64,000 nucleotides of DNA from positions 99,607,426 to 99,671,425 of the forward strand of contig NC_073306.1 in NCBI RefSeq assembly GCF_027595985.1. Direction: 5' to 3'. The position numbers and the translations under genes are program-made. Positions within the stretch are counted from its first letter, which is position 1; every line of letters begins with the position of its first letter. Below the pieces are notes generated by a model, which saw nothing but the letters and a program-made list of their open reading frames with translations, searched no databases and was not told the origin of the DNA. This document shows, piece by piece, positions 36,249 through 46,750 of this stretch. The DNA is from Sorex araneus (Eukaryota > Chordata > Mammalia > Eulipotyphla > Soricidae).

Positions 36249-37548
36249 GTACTTTAATTTTCTATACCTGAACTTTTATGGGACAAAGTACAAGCTTGAT
36301 TTTTAACATGCATATGTTTGGAGGGAAATGTGAGCATAAAAGTAGTCAGGAAGGAGATGGATTATAGTCCAGTCAGTATGACCTTCCTGTGGAGAGACAA
36401 CAGGTGCATTGCTTGTTTCGAGACAAGTTGTAGGCAAGTCCTAAACTCTTAATCTGAGTGTTTGATAAAAGGGAGGGGGAGGATGGGAGAGCTGAAGAAA
36501 GTGAAATTGCTGAGGAAATACTCAGAGACCATGTGAATTCGGAAAATTTTGAAAGCTTGCCTCATCCAAGAAACTATTCATTGTTGGGATTCTGTCTACC
36601 GTGTCTGCAGAGTGGCCCTGCCGCTCACACACCTCGTCTTGTCAGAGGCCGTATGTTAGTGCTTGACTTCTTTACTTTAAATGAGTTCCATTGTCTCTCT
36701 CTAGTTTCTATACTTTTCCTCACTAGTTTCTGAGTTTGGACACAAAATGGAACTCACCTGTCCACGTGAAAACACTTGAGTGCTTGAAGAAGATAATAGT
36801 GGTATTCTTGTTATCTGGAAGTTTCCCAATACTCCTAAACTACTAACAGTATTTGAAACTGTTGAATGAAGGTGAATGAGATGTAGGTTTTTTTTTTTCC
36901 TGTCGGGATTAACAGTGACACTGAGATGCACGCATAAACGCCAAATCAAAGGCCATGTTAGGAAGCTGGGATGGTGATGAAAATGTTTGACAAAAGTATG
37001 ACAAGGATACAGTTTCTAAAAGCAGTCTCCTAGATCCCTCTATTCTCAGCCAATACAAAGATTAATTCTTCAGTTAATGGGTCACATGAAAGTTTTTGGG
37101 ATGGATCTCAGTACAGGATTGGAAATGGGGTTTGGAGTAAGAATTTTTACTATTTGTGTTGACAGTTTTTTTTTTTTCAAGAACCTTGAGCTCAGTATCA
37201 TTTCATATTAATGTATGTGGAATTTAAACAAAAGAAAAATTTAGTGAGTGAACCAGGGAAATTATAAGGAGGGATTCTGATGGTCTCAAAGGCTGTTAGG
37301 TTTCAGGTAAGTCTAAGGGAGTGAAAGAGATCAGTTGACACAGATCAGCTGAGGAGCTTGTTAAAATGGATGTTTCAATTAAGCAGGTCTGGGTTGGTGC
37401 ATGAAATCCTTCATTTTTAACAAGCTCCTAGACAATGCCAGTGATTTTTTTCCCATGGAAAACACTTGGGTAGCAAGGAAATAGAGAACTGGAAAGGCAG
37501 GTATGAATTCAGTTAAATAAATCTAACTCACATTTCTTATTTTGGCAG
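36249..37548 (+). other. BICC1: BICC1 intron between window exons 2 and 3
   Basis: An intron of 1300 nt. I recognise no interspersed repeat in it. A short open frame at 36458-36733 has no start context, conserved motif or splice logic and is taken as chance. Confidence 0.85.
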
Positions 37549-37602
37549 GTATCTATAGCAGGACAAACCGCAGGAGTTGAATCTGCCCGAGTTAGAATTA
37601 GG
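37549..37602 (+). CDS. BICC1: BICC1 coding exon (window exon 3): KH domain C-terminal helix
   Basis: A short exon of 54 nt (18 codons), phase 0 at both ends, encoding VSIAGQTAGVESARVRIR. It completes the final strand and helix of the KH domain begun in the previous exon. Human has Pro where this reads Thr in the GQ-T-AG segment; otherwise they agree. The acceptor is TTTGGCAG and the donor AGG|gtaact. Length and phase fit the human exon as I recall it. Confidence 0.96.
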
Positions 37603-38035
37603 GTAACTATTTGTTACATTATTTTTTTATTAAAGACATCTATAATTCTCCATATACATATATATCAGAAAGAATAACATGAATACTCTTGTACACTATG
37701 TCTAGCTTTTCCACTTGCCACTTCATCATTTTGTCATCTTTCTCCCCTCCATTTACTTGAATCCTTTTGCAAATTCTAGTTATATCAATTATATATAAAT
37801 AATTCCAAACTTTTTGAAACAAATAAGGAGCTTTCAAAAACAACCGTGGCTCAATAATCACTTATAATAAAATCAATTTTCCATAATTAATCTGTTTCCC
37901 TAATTGTCAAAAATATGTTGATTTTGTTCCTAAATGGATCCCAAAAAGGATCCTTTTTGTTGTGTTTTATTCATGTATGGTCTGAGTACTTTTTTTACTA
38001 AGGTATTAATAGTTTACAACAGTTTATGTTTTAGG

Positions 38036-38287
38036 GAGGGACTGAAGTGATAGCACAACGGGTAAAGCGTTTGCCTTGCATGAGGCCGACCCGGGTTCGA
38101 TTCCTCTGCCACTTTCAGGGAGCCTGGCAATCTACCAAGAGTATCCTGCCTGCACAGCAGAGCCTGGCAAGCTACCTGTGGTGTATTCGATATGCCAAAA
38201 AACAGTAACAACAAGTCTCACAATGGAGGCGTTACTGGTACCCACTCGAGCAAATCAATGAACAATGGGGCGACAGTGCTACACTGC
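38036..38287 (+). mobile_element. SOR-type SINE, long family, with 11-bp TSD
   Basis: Full copy flanked by 'tatgttttagg' at 38025-38035 and 38288-38298. The B box 'ggttcgattcc' is intact. Confidence 0.95.
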
Positions 38288-38329
38288 TATGTTTTAGGAA
38301 AATAGTTTCACATTTCATCAAATGTATGT

Positions 38330-39560
38330 TTCATCGTCTGCCACAGTACAAATAAAATCCCCACTACAATGCACCATCTATTAGGTCATCTCTGCCCTTC
38401 GATCATCTCCCTTTCCCCTGTCCCCAACCAACTGCTGTTCTTCCATCCGAATCCAAGAGTGTTTTGGATTGGTTTTGTCTGTCCTCTTGCTTTTTTCCTT
38501 TCTGCATATGAAGTCATCTTATATTTGTTTTGTTTGCTCTTGACATATTTTGTTCAGCACAATCCTTATCAAGTTCTGTCCATTTTTTTTTTTTACAAAT
38601 AACACTGTAGGTAGCACTGTCATCCCCGTTCTTCATCAGTTTGCTAGAGCGGGCACCAGTAACGTCTCCATTGTGAAATTTGTTACTGTTTTACAAATAG
38701 AATTTTTTTATAATAAAGAAATAAAATTAAAAAATAAGGTAAATAAAATAAAATTTTTTTCTTTGAGTATTCATTATATATTTATAGTACACCTTTTAAA
38801 AAAATCCCCTTAATAGTTGTTGGGCATTTGGGTTGTTTTCATATCTTGGTGATTTTATAAAAGCTGTGTACATAGGAATGCAAATATCTTGGATAGATAG
38901 CAACATTGGTACTGGATCCTATGGTAGTTCTATTTTCAATATTTTGAGAGACCAGGACCGGTTTATAGTTCAGCAGTGTAACTAGATTCTCTTTTCTACT
39001 TCTCCTTTCCAGTGCTTGGTGATTTCAGGTTTTAGATTTAAGCCATTCTCAGAGAAATGAAGTGGTAATCTTATTCTAGTTTTTTTGATGTTCATTTCCC
39101 TAGTAAGTGATAAGTGCCTGTTGTCTCTATCTTCTCAGGAAAACATATTTAGTTCTTCTGTTCCCTTTTTGGAGTTTTCTTATCATTGGGCTTTGTGATT
39201 TGTATATTTTGGATGATAATGCCCCTTATCAGATGCATGATGTGCACTTTCTTGCTCCCACTCCCTGGGGTGCCTTTTTGTTTTAATAAACTTTTTTTTT
39301 TTTTTTGCTGTGCAAAACCTTTTAGTTTAATGGAGTCATGTTTGTGTTTGCTTTGGTTTCTTTTGCATTTGAAATGCTCCAGGGCCCCACTCAAGTGAAA
39401 TCAATGAATTCTATTGTTTGCTTCTGTGTGATTTTTGGCTTGATGTCTTCCGCAAGACCTTTTTTCAACTCCCATCTCTTGGTTTTTGTTATTGTGAGGA
39501 CCAGAAGTCAGATATGCTTGTCGTGCTTCTTGTTCACTTAGTTGTGTTGCTCATCAGACT
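38330..39560 (-). mobile_element. Ancient L1 fragment (ORF2 region, reverse)
   Basis: Strongly diverged reverse L1 with the landmarks 'ggcatttgggttgttttcat', 'atgataatgccccttatcag', 'tgctgtgcaaaaccttttag' and 'tttgcatttgaaatgctcca'. Reading frames are destroyed. Confidence 0.75.
38602..38688 (-). mobile_element. Truncated long-family SINE inside the old L1, with TSD
   Basis: Only the 3' third is present ('gcgggcaccagtaacgtctc', 'gtagcactgtcatccccgtt'). It is flanked by 'ttttacaaata' at 38591-38601 and 38689-38699, so it inserted already truncated. Confidence 0.9.
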
Positions 39561-39940
39561 CTGACTCTCTGGCTGTAGGACCCTGCTTTCAGCCATAGTG
39601 TTTTTAGAGGTGGAACACATTTTTTTTTCCCACTCTAGTGTTTACATACATGGTGCTCTTCCAGGGTCCATCAAATACTTGCTGGCTGGAGCTCACTCAT
39701 GGATGCAGTATGTAACACATCTTTAGCTGTTCACACAAACCAGTCTGCACACCAGAGATAGCATCCACTGGAATAGCACTGGAGAGCCATTGCAACCAAT
39801 TGTGGCATGTGTGAGTGGCACCAGGGCATAAACTCACCTGGCCTCATGCTTGCAAGGAGGTTGCTTTTAGCCAGGGGTCCACCCCAAAAGTCCTATCCAA
39901 GTCTTTAATTAATTTTAAATTAATGTGTGTATATGAATTA

Positions 39941-40186
39941 CTGGACTGGAGCGATAAAACAGTGGGTAGGGCATTTGCCTTGCACGTGGCTGACCCAAGT
40001 TCGATTCCTCCACCCCTCTGAGAGAGCCCAGCAAGCTACTGAGAGTATCTCTGCACGGCAGAGCCTGGCAAGCTCCTCGTGGCATATTCGATATGCCAAA
40101 AACAGTAACAACAAGTCTCACAATGGAGACATTATTGGTTCCCGCTCGAGCAAATCGATGAACAATGGGATGACAGTGATACAATG
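39941..40186 (+). mobile_element. SOR-type SINE, long family, with TSD
   Basis: Full copy flanked by 'atatgaatta' at 39931-39940 and 40187-40196. Confidence 0.94.
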
Positions 40187-40649
40187 ATATGAATTAGTTG
40201 CCCTTTTTTTGCTTTTCATTTATCCAGTTTTCTCAATATCATTTGTCAACAAAATGTTATTTATCACTTTAGCGCCATAAGTTGATGTCAGTAACATTTG
40301 TTTTATAAGGTATTCAAGTATAAGGTATTAATTTATAGCTAATTCATGTGAATATGTAGGAAATAGTGACTAAGCTGTGTTAATTAAAGAGCTTTCTAGG
40401 GATATTCTGGATTTTATTCTGACTCAATTTCTCTGATTTTGAAATGATCAGAAAGAGGCCTGAGAAAAAGTGCCACACACAAGGCTCCTTTCATTCAAGA
40501 AACTCTATGTAGTCTACTCAAGCTTATGTCTATTTAATAAAAGTAATGTTCTAAAATCCTACCTTCAAAAGAGAATGAAAATATTCTGCGTATCTTTAGA
40601 TACATAATGACTTCACTCTCTAATGTGAGCTCTCATAATATCATTTTAG

Positions 40650-40844
40650 GAGCTGCTTCCTTTGGTGCTGATGTTTGAGCTCCCAATTGCTGGAATTCTG
40701 CAACCAGTTCCTGATCCTAATTCTCCGTCTATTTAGCACATATCACAAACGTACAACATTTCAGTGTCATTTAAACAGCGTTCCCGAATGTATGGTGCTA
40801 CTGTCATAGTGCGAGGGTCCCAAAATAATACTAGTGCTGTGAAG
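40650..40844 (+). CDS. BICC1: BICC1 coding exon (window exon 4) with in-frame TAG
   Basis: A 195-nt exon of 65 codons, phase 0 at both ends. It begins ELLPLVLMFELPIAGILQPV and ends at QNNTSAVK. It spans the end of a KH unit and a KH-like domain that lacks the GxxG motif. Codon 29 of the exon (40734-40736) is TAG; human has CAG (Gln) between SPSI and HISQTYN. The rest of the exon is intact and highly conserved, and the splice sites are normal (CATTTTAG acceptor, AAG|gtatgc donor). Translation as written would stop near human residue 230, losing the last canonical KH domain and the SAM domain. It may be a sequence error, a null allele, or bypassed by splicing. The exon identity is certain; the stop is what the sequence shows. 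Confidence 0.96.
40734..40736 (+). other. BICC1: Premature stop codon (TAG for CAG) in BICC1
   Basis: The reading frame is fixed by the acceptor at 40649 and by unbroken conserved residues on both sides (PNSPSI before, HISQTYN after). In that frame this codon is TAG. A single C-to-T change from CAG explains it. Confidence 0.93.
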
Positions 40845-41060
40845 GTATGCAGTTTAGATGATTCATTGTACAGCACACAAGTTTCAGTTTTGAATGATTT
40901 TACACTAATTTGTTTTCCAAGATTTTGTCTTGTACCACATTCTGGTTTATAGAATATGCTGAATATCTCTAAAACTGGCAGAAGTGCAGTAGAGTATAAT
41001 TCACTCTCCATGTGAGCAGTTATCTTATAGGACTCTTGTCCTCCCATCCTTTTCTCCTAG
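40845..41060 (+). other. BICC1: BICC1 intron between window exons 4 and 5
   Basis: A short intron of 216 nt with a pyrimidine-rich acceptor (TTTTCTCCTAG). It contains no repeat I recognise. Confidence 0.93.
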
Positions 41061-41312
41061 GAAGGAACTGCTATGCTGTTGGAACATCTTGCCGGGAGCT
41101 TGGCATCAGCTATTCCTGTGAGCACACAACTAGATATTGCAGCTCAACATCATCTCTTTATGATGGGTAGAAATGGAAGCAACATCAAACATATCATGCA
41201 GAGAACAGGTGCTCAGATCCACTTTCCTGATCCCAGCAATCCACAAAAGAAATCTACTGTCTACCTCCAGGGCACCATTGAGTCTGTCTGTCTTGCACGG
41301 CAATATCTCATG
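41061..41312 (+). CDS. BICC1: BICC1 coding exon (window exon 5): last canonical KH domain, GRNG loop
   Basis: A 252-nt exon of 84 codons, phase 0 at both ends, running from EGTAMLLEHLAGSLASAIPV to LARQYLM. It carries the last canonical KH domain, with GxxG loop Gly-Arg-Asn-Gly at 41166-41177, then SNIKHIMQRTGAQIHFPD and the strand STVYLQGTIES. I find no difference from the human protein as I recall it. The acceptor is CTCCTAG and the donor ATG|gtaggt. Such conservation argues that the locus is not a long-dead pseudogene, despite the stop codon in the preceding exon. Confidence 0.98.
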
Positions 41313-42287
41313 GTAGGTTTACTGAGATTAGTTTTGAGCCTAAAATTTTCAGGGTTTATTTTACCCTGAAAAACATAAAATTTGGTAATATAAAACATTT
41401 GGAATTTCATAAATCTTGGTTGCAGTTTTGAAGATGTAAACCAAACCATGAATTTGAATGTCATGAGCAGTGATGAAAAATAATTTAACTGCTTAATTCA
41501 GTGCTGCCTTCAATTTGCAATTTGCAGTTTTTCTATCCTTCCGATGATTGATTTATATACCCACTGTTGATACATAATAACAAAATGGGCTAATATAATG
41601 TGAACTCAAAAAATGTTCTTATTGAAAATATAATCATATTTTTTCTGATCAGAATTTGACCTTTACTGACATTTAAATCATTACACTTCAGGTGTGACCT
41701 TTGCTAATCTTAACTTGCAGAATTTATTTTTAAGAAGCTTTCAGGACACCCAGGGCTGTATTATTAATTACATTCTTCTGACATATGAGTCTTTAAAATA
41801 ATTCTTAAGGATTATAATATAGAAATTTAAGAAATTAGGGCCAGAGAAATAGCAGAGAGGGGAGAGTGCTTGCCTTGCACTTGCCTTGCACACGGCTGGC
41901 CCAGGTTCCATCCCTGGCATCCCTTATCATCCCCCAAGCACTGCCAGGAGGAACCCTTTAGCAGCATCACATGCAGCCCAAAAACAAATAGACATTTTAA
42001 GAAGTTAATTTTGATAATTTTGTAAGCAAATCTTTTTCAGTCTTATTTTTAACATAGACAGTAGCCTGTAAAAATTAAAATAGTATAATTAAGACAATAA
42101 ATTTTGACATCAAGATTAGTTTGTTCCCCATAACATTATTTTCAATAAGTTTTCCAAGCTATATGAATTTTAATATTTTTATTTCTTGGATCGATTAGAT
42201 AATGCATTATTTATGGGTATATTAAATTAATGGTGTTTTGCTGAGTAACTGTTTTCCACCAATACTTTCTATTGTCACATTTTCTAG
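41313..42287 (+). other. BICC1: BICC1 intron between window exons 5 and 6
   Basis: An intron of 975 nt containing one degenerate short-type SINE (41839-41985). Nothing else is recognised. Confidence 0.9.
41839..41985 (+). mobile_element. Degenerate short-family SINE
   Basis: 'gggccagagaaatagcagag'. A duplicated 'cttgccttgcac' is followed by 'ccaagcactgccaggaggaa'. Confidence 0.8.
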
Positions 42288-42419
42288 GGTTGTCTGCCTC
42301 TTGTGCTGATGTTTGACATGAAGGAAGAAATTGAGGTCGATCCACAATTCATTGCTCAGTTGATGGAGCAACTCGATGTCTTCATCAGTATTAAACCAAA
42401 GCCAAAACAGCCAAGCAAG
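42288..42419 (+). CDS. BICC1: BICC1 coding exon (window exon 6)
   Basis: A 132-nt exon of 44 codons, phase 0 at both ends, starting GCLPLVLMFDMKEEIEVDPQ and ending KPKPKQPSK. It covers the boundary from the last canonical KH domain into the second KH-like domain, with the acidic DMKEEIEVD stretch and a lysine-rich exit. It is identical to human as far as I recall. The acceptor is TTTTCTAG. The donor, AAG|gtgggc, is weaker than the others. Confidence 0.97.
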
Positions 42420-44976
42420 GTGGGCTCATAGTTTGGACATAGTTTGGCTAGTGAGCCAGGAAATATGTCAGGAAATGTATAATGTCACATTCCATACTGT
42501 TTTTATTTTACTTACGTGTGCATTTGCATATACATGTGACTAAAGATCCTATATAATATATATGTCATTATATATTATATTTAGTAACTATAAATAAAAT
42601 TTATAACATTCATATGGATCATCATTTTCCATTTATGGATCATCAACATATATGTTTTGGAGTTCCTTTTAGTAATTCTTAGTCTTTTCAAATATGACAA
42701 GAAACAAGAAATTTATTTTTATTTATAATCTTGTACTTTTAAGAAATACTAAATTACCAGTGTTAATAAGGCTAAGAGCTGGAGCCATAGCACAGCGGTT
42801 GGACTTTCACCTTTCACTCGGCCAACCCGTGTTCGTGTTCGATTCCTCCGCCCCTCTCGGAGAGCCCGGCAAGCTACCGAGAGTATGGAGCCCGCATGGC
42901 AGAGCCTGGCAAGCTACCCATTCATATTTGATATGTCAGAAACAGTAACAATAAGTCTCTCAATGAGAAACCTTACTGGTGCCTGTTCGAACAAATCGAT
43001 GAGCAACGAGATGACAGTGATACAGTGAATAAGGCTAAAGAATTATTGCATGTATGTGCATGTGTACATACCCAGTAAATTATTAAAAAAACAGTTTGCT
43101 TGCCATATGCGAGCCATTGTGCTAGTTCTGGAGATTCAAAGGATAGATGACCATTCTCTTTTTTTTATAAATTCTTTAAGTACTGACTTGTCCCTTGGAC
43201 AAGTAGCCTTCTTGAATCCCTACTCTATTATGATTTTATAATTACAATTACGGTTAAAATTCAGTGGGATTTATCTTATAATAAGTACTTATAATAAGTA
43301 CAAATAAAAATGTGAGGACAGTGGAACATGCTTATACTGGTATTAATTGGCACAACTACTTTTTTTTTATCAAAAAAGAGTAATTTTCATCCATGAACAC
43401 ATTGAAAATACCATATCTTACTCCCAGAAATTTTACCTTTCATTTTACACTCTGAAGAAAACTTTGACCTAGAGATAAGGAATTGAATGGTATTGGATAT
43501 TTTTTTTAAAGCAAGTTGCATAAAATAACTTACAATAACTTGGAGTTAACGGTAACATATTTTGACATCTAGAGCTTTGTTCAGACTGCACCCTAATAAC
43601 AGGAGGGTAAAAAGAGGACTGTTCCTTTCTTTAACAACAATTAGAAGCAGAGAATGACATTTAATTCTAGGATGTATGTCATATTAATCTTGGTTTCCTA
43701 AATGTTTTTAAACTATTTGAATTTTAAAATGGAATGGTTTAACTTTTAAAAATCTTTGAAGAAAAATAAGATTATTGAACTGAGTTGAGGTCACTGTGTT
43801 ACATAAGAGGTAAATACCAGTCATGTATTCTATTTTTTAATTTCTAAACTAGAGCTCTTATATGTCTGTGTTTTGTACAGTTTTGACTAATAGTAAGTAG
43901 TGTGTTATTTTCTGTTCAGTTTAAAGAAAATTATCCTGCCTACTTTAATAAAATACTTCTTAATAAGACACTGAAGAAGCAGGTAGCTTTGATTCTAAGT
44001 GAACTTGGTACATTGAGTTTAAAGTTAGAGAATGGACCATTAATTTTACTTACCATGAAGCTTTTGTTTGACTAATTTGAATTGATAAAATGACCGTAGA
44101 ACAAGGACTAATAAGAGATGAGATCTTTGAGGACTCGTGCATATAAGGACAGGCAGCCACAGGAATTCTTAAGAGTTTATAAGAAGTGAGCAGAGCAGGG
44201 AAGAATAGATTATAAGTGAGAACTCAGAAACCTTGCAGCATCTCAGGGGCATTTAATTATTCCTAGTAGCCCTGATTTTGGTGATGCTTTTACTGCCTTT
44301 TCAGCCACACATGATTTTTATTGCCCATTGTCGGCCTTCCTCCTGGGGCTCACATTTCTTGTTTTTCAGATAAGTCCACTGAGAAAAAGAAAAAGGTTTA
44401 CTGTCTAAAAATTTATTTTAACAGAAGCTTTGCAATAGAAGAGTCATCGGTTTGGAATATGGTACCTGGAGGTCAATCAGTTAACTATAGACCATAAAAT
44501 ACACATACTTAATATATATTACATATATTCCTGTATAGGAAGACAAGTCTGATTTATAAAGATGAGATAAGGAGGAGATGCTTTGATGTACAGACAGGAT
44601 GTAAACAAAAATAGGCTGCAGAGATGAACCTAAGTTCCATCTTTCTCATTGCCCTTCCAAAGTGGTGCTATGACCCTATTAATTTTCTTATTTCCTTGAA
44701 TATGAATATTAGTAATTTCTACCTTAATTCCTGCAACACAGCACATACCCAATAAATGGTAACTGTAAAGTTTTAGGGATTTTCACAAAAGGAATATATC
44801 TTTTTTTACTAAATCCTCCTTTACTTAATCAATGAATGGTTGGTATTTATAGTTGGCTTTAAAGCAGCATTATGTGTTCCCAGGGGAATTCTTATCATTT
44901 TCATTTCTCACCCACCTCCCCAATTCATTGTAGGCTTGCATGTCACTTTTTTCTTTCCCATTATGTGTTTTCATAG
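42420..44976 (+). other. BICC1: BICC1 intron between window exons 6 and 7
   Basis: An intron of 2557 nt with a young-looking long-type SINE (42776-43027). The rest, about 43040-44970, is AT-rich and I recognise no repeat or gene in it. Confidence 0.88.
42776..43027 (+). mobile_element. SOR-type SINE, long family, with 11-bp TSD
   Basis: Full copy flanked by 'aataaggctaa' at 42765-42775 and 43028-43038. It has a duplicated 'gtgttc' just before the B box. Confidence 0.95.
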
Positions 44977-45163
44977 TCTGTGATTGTGAAAAGTGTTGAG
45001 CGAAATGCCTTAAATATGTATGAAGCAAGGAAATGTCTCCTCGGACTTGAAAGCAGTGGGGTTACCATAGCAACCAGTCCTTCCCCAGCATCATGCCCTG
45101 CCGGTCTGTCATGTCCCAGTTTGGATATCTTAGCCTCTGCAGGCCTCGGACTCACTGGACTAG
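44977..45163 (+). CDS. BICC1: BICC1 coding exon (window exon 7): end of KH array
   Basis: A 187-nt exon starting in phase 0 and ending with one base of the next codon. It starts SVIVKSVERNALNMYEARKC, continues through LLGLESSGVTIATSPSPASC and ends in the GLGLTGL(G) run. It closes the KH array and begins the low-complexity linker. Human reads Ala where this has Ser in PAGLSCPS. The acceptor is TTTTCATAG and the donor CTAG|gtataa. In human the protein continues with about 215 linker residues before the sequence of the next exon seen here. That part is missing from this window. Confidence 0.97.
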
Positions 45164-45871
45164 GTATAAAATTTATTATTATACCACTCTGCAGTCACTG
45201 GGGGAATGCTTTTCTGGTTCCCTTTCTTTCTGTTGTTTGGAGTTATATTTTGAAGGCTATTTTTCCCTCTTCAAGTCTTAAGACCAGATGAAAAGCCACA
45301 AAACTCAAATATACACACGTGCTCATCTATATCGCTCTTGATTTCTATTTCCTACACTTTTCTTATTTTGGGCATAAATAATAGAGGTCTGACTTTTTCT
45401 TTTCAGTGGCTGTTCTTCTAAATTAAGAATGCCACCGAGGATGAAGTGGGCAGGCTGCCTGTAATTTATGTGTTTGTTCTCTCTTGCATTTGCAATATTG
45501 CCATCAGTCCCCAGAGATAAAGATTATCCAGTTTGCTTTTCAAAAAATAATTGCCAATCCGTAGGAGGGGGGAGAGGTGCAGCTAGCAGAACCCAATCCA
45601 CCCTCAACTGCTAGACCTGCCTCTGCTGGACAAAGGAAATCTAGTGTACAGCCACCCCAGGGGGCAAAGGGGACTTATTTAGATCAGAGGTGAAGAACAG
45701 AAGGATGAAACAGTAACTTCATCTTGGTTGCTGGAGTAGGTGAGCCACTCCATAGTCATGGTCACATACATTGACTCATTTATGGATTCCCATTTTACAG
45801 GCTGAAATTAGTTGCTATATTATAAATTTATCACAAATTGCACATTTTTTATATAAAAAGTTCAAACAGCA

Positions 45872-46030
45872 GGGTTGGCAAGATAGTACAGCAGGTGGGG
45901 CATGTGCCTTGAACATGACCAACCCCAGTTCAATCTACAGCAAAACATGTGGTCCCTTGAGCATCTCTAAGAGTGATCCCATAGCACAGAGCCAGAAGTA
46001 AGACCCAAGCACCGTGGATGTGTCCTCCCA
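45872..46030 (+). mobile_element. Degenerate short-family SINE
   Basis: 'ggcaagatagtacagcaggt', 'catgtgccttgaacatgacc', 'cacagagccagaagtaagac'. Confidence 0.8.
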
Positions 46031-46154
46031 AACTAGGAGGTGAAGGAATAGGGTTCTATCGAATCATTTTGCCTTATTCATTTTCAATCTGACATAAAAA
46101 CAAGACCCAGCAGTCTTTATTTTGCTTCCAGGAACCACTTTAAACAAATTGCGC

Positions 46155-46275
46155 AGGTCAGAGGGATAGCTTAATATATTGAATGTTTTGCATTGAAGCT
46201 CCCTGGGTTTGATTCCCGGCACTACATGGTCCTCTGAGCACTGGCTGTGAGCTCTGGGTGTGCCCCCTTCCCCCT
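46155..46275 (+). mobile_element. Degenerate short-family SINE
   Basis: 'ggtcagagggatagcttaat', 'gggtttgattcccggcacta', 'gagctctgggtgtgcccc'. Confidence 0.7.
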
Positions 46276-46458
46276 CAAAAAAAATATAATAAAGTCACCA
46301 CAAAATGTTAGAGTATGGATTTAGTTTCCAAGGAGGGTCTGCCTTGACACCATTATATTACTATATAGATTATTTATTTCCTTTCTTCCCTAAACTCTAT
46401 TTTGATTTTAGAATACTTGGATCAACTTCATCTCTAATTTCATTCTCTATAAAATATG

Positions 46459-46535
46459 AGCACCACCAAGAGTGATTCCTAAGTGCAGATCCAGGAGTAA
46501 CCCCTGAGCATCTCTACATGTTGCCCCAAACAAAA
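46459..46535 (+). mobile_element. SINE 3' fragment
   Basis: 'gagtgattcctaagtgcaga' and 'ccaggagtaacccctgagca' match only the 3' half of a short-family SINE. Confidence 0.7.
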
Positions 46536-46715
46536 CAAAAGGCATTATTTAAATGCCTGTAGGGAAATTTCATCTATATTAAATCCTTAAAAAAATTTTT
46601 TGAGAGAGAGCTTTTCATATGTATTGAAAAGGAGCAGCCAGGTATATCTTCTGACTTAGGCTGAGCTACAGAGATTAGGGTTTTTTTTTTTCTGGTTGGT
46701 TTATTTTTGTATTGG

Positions 46716-46750
46716 GGCCACACTCAGAAGTAGTTAGGGCTTACTCCTGG
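46716..46750 (-). mobile_element. SINE fragment cut at an L1 junction
   Basis: 'ggggccacactcagaagtag' and 'ggcttactcctgg' are the tail side of a reverse short-family SINE. The element stops exactly where L1 begins, and its remaining part is not found on the far side of the L1. Confidence 0.8.

Larger units (their letters stand above)
37603..40649 (+). other. BICC1: BICC1 intron between window exons 3 and 4
   Basis: An intron of 3047 nt. It contains two long-type SINEs (38036-38287 and 39941-40186) and an old minus-strand L1 (about 38330-39560) that itself received a truncated SINE (38602-38688). The remaining sequence is AT-rich with nothing else recognised. Confidence 0.88.

Noticed and set aside
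36458..36733. 91-codon open frame between BICC1 exons
   Set aside because: It is intronic, with no conserved sequence, no splice logic and no start context. Chance frame.
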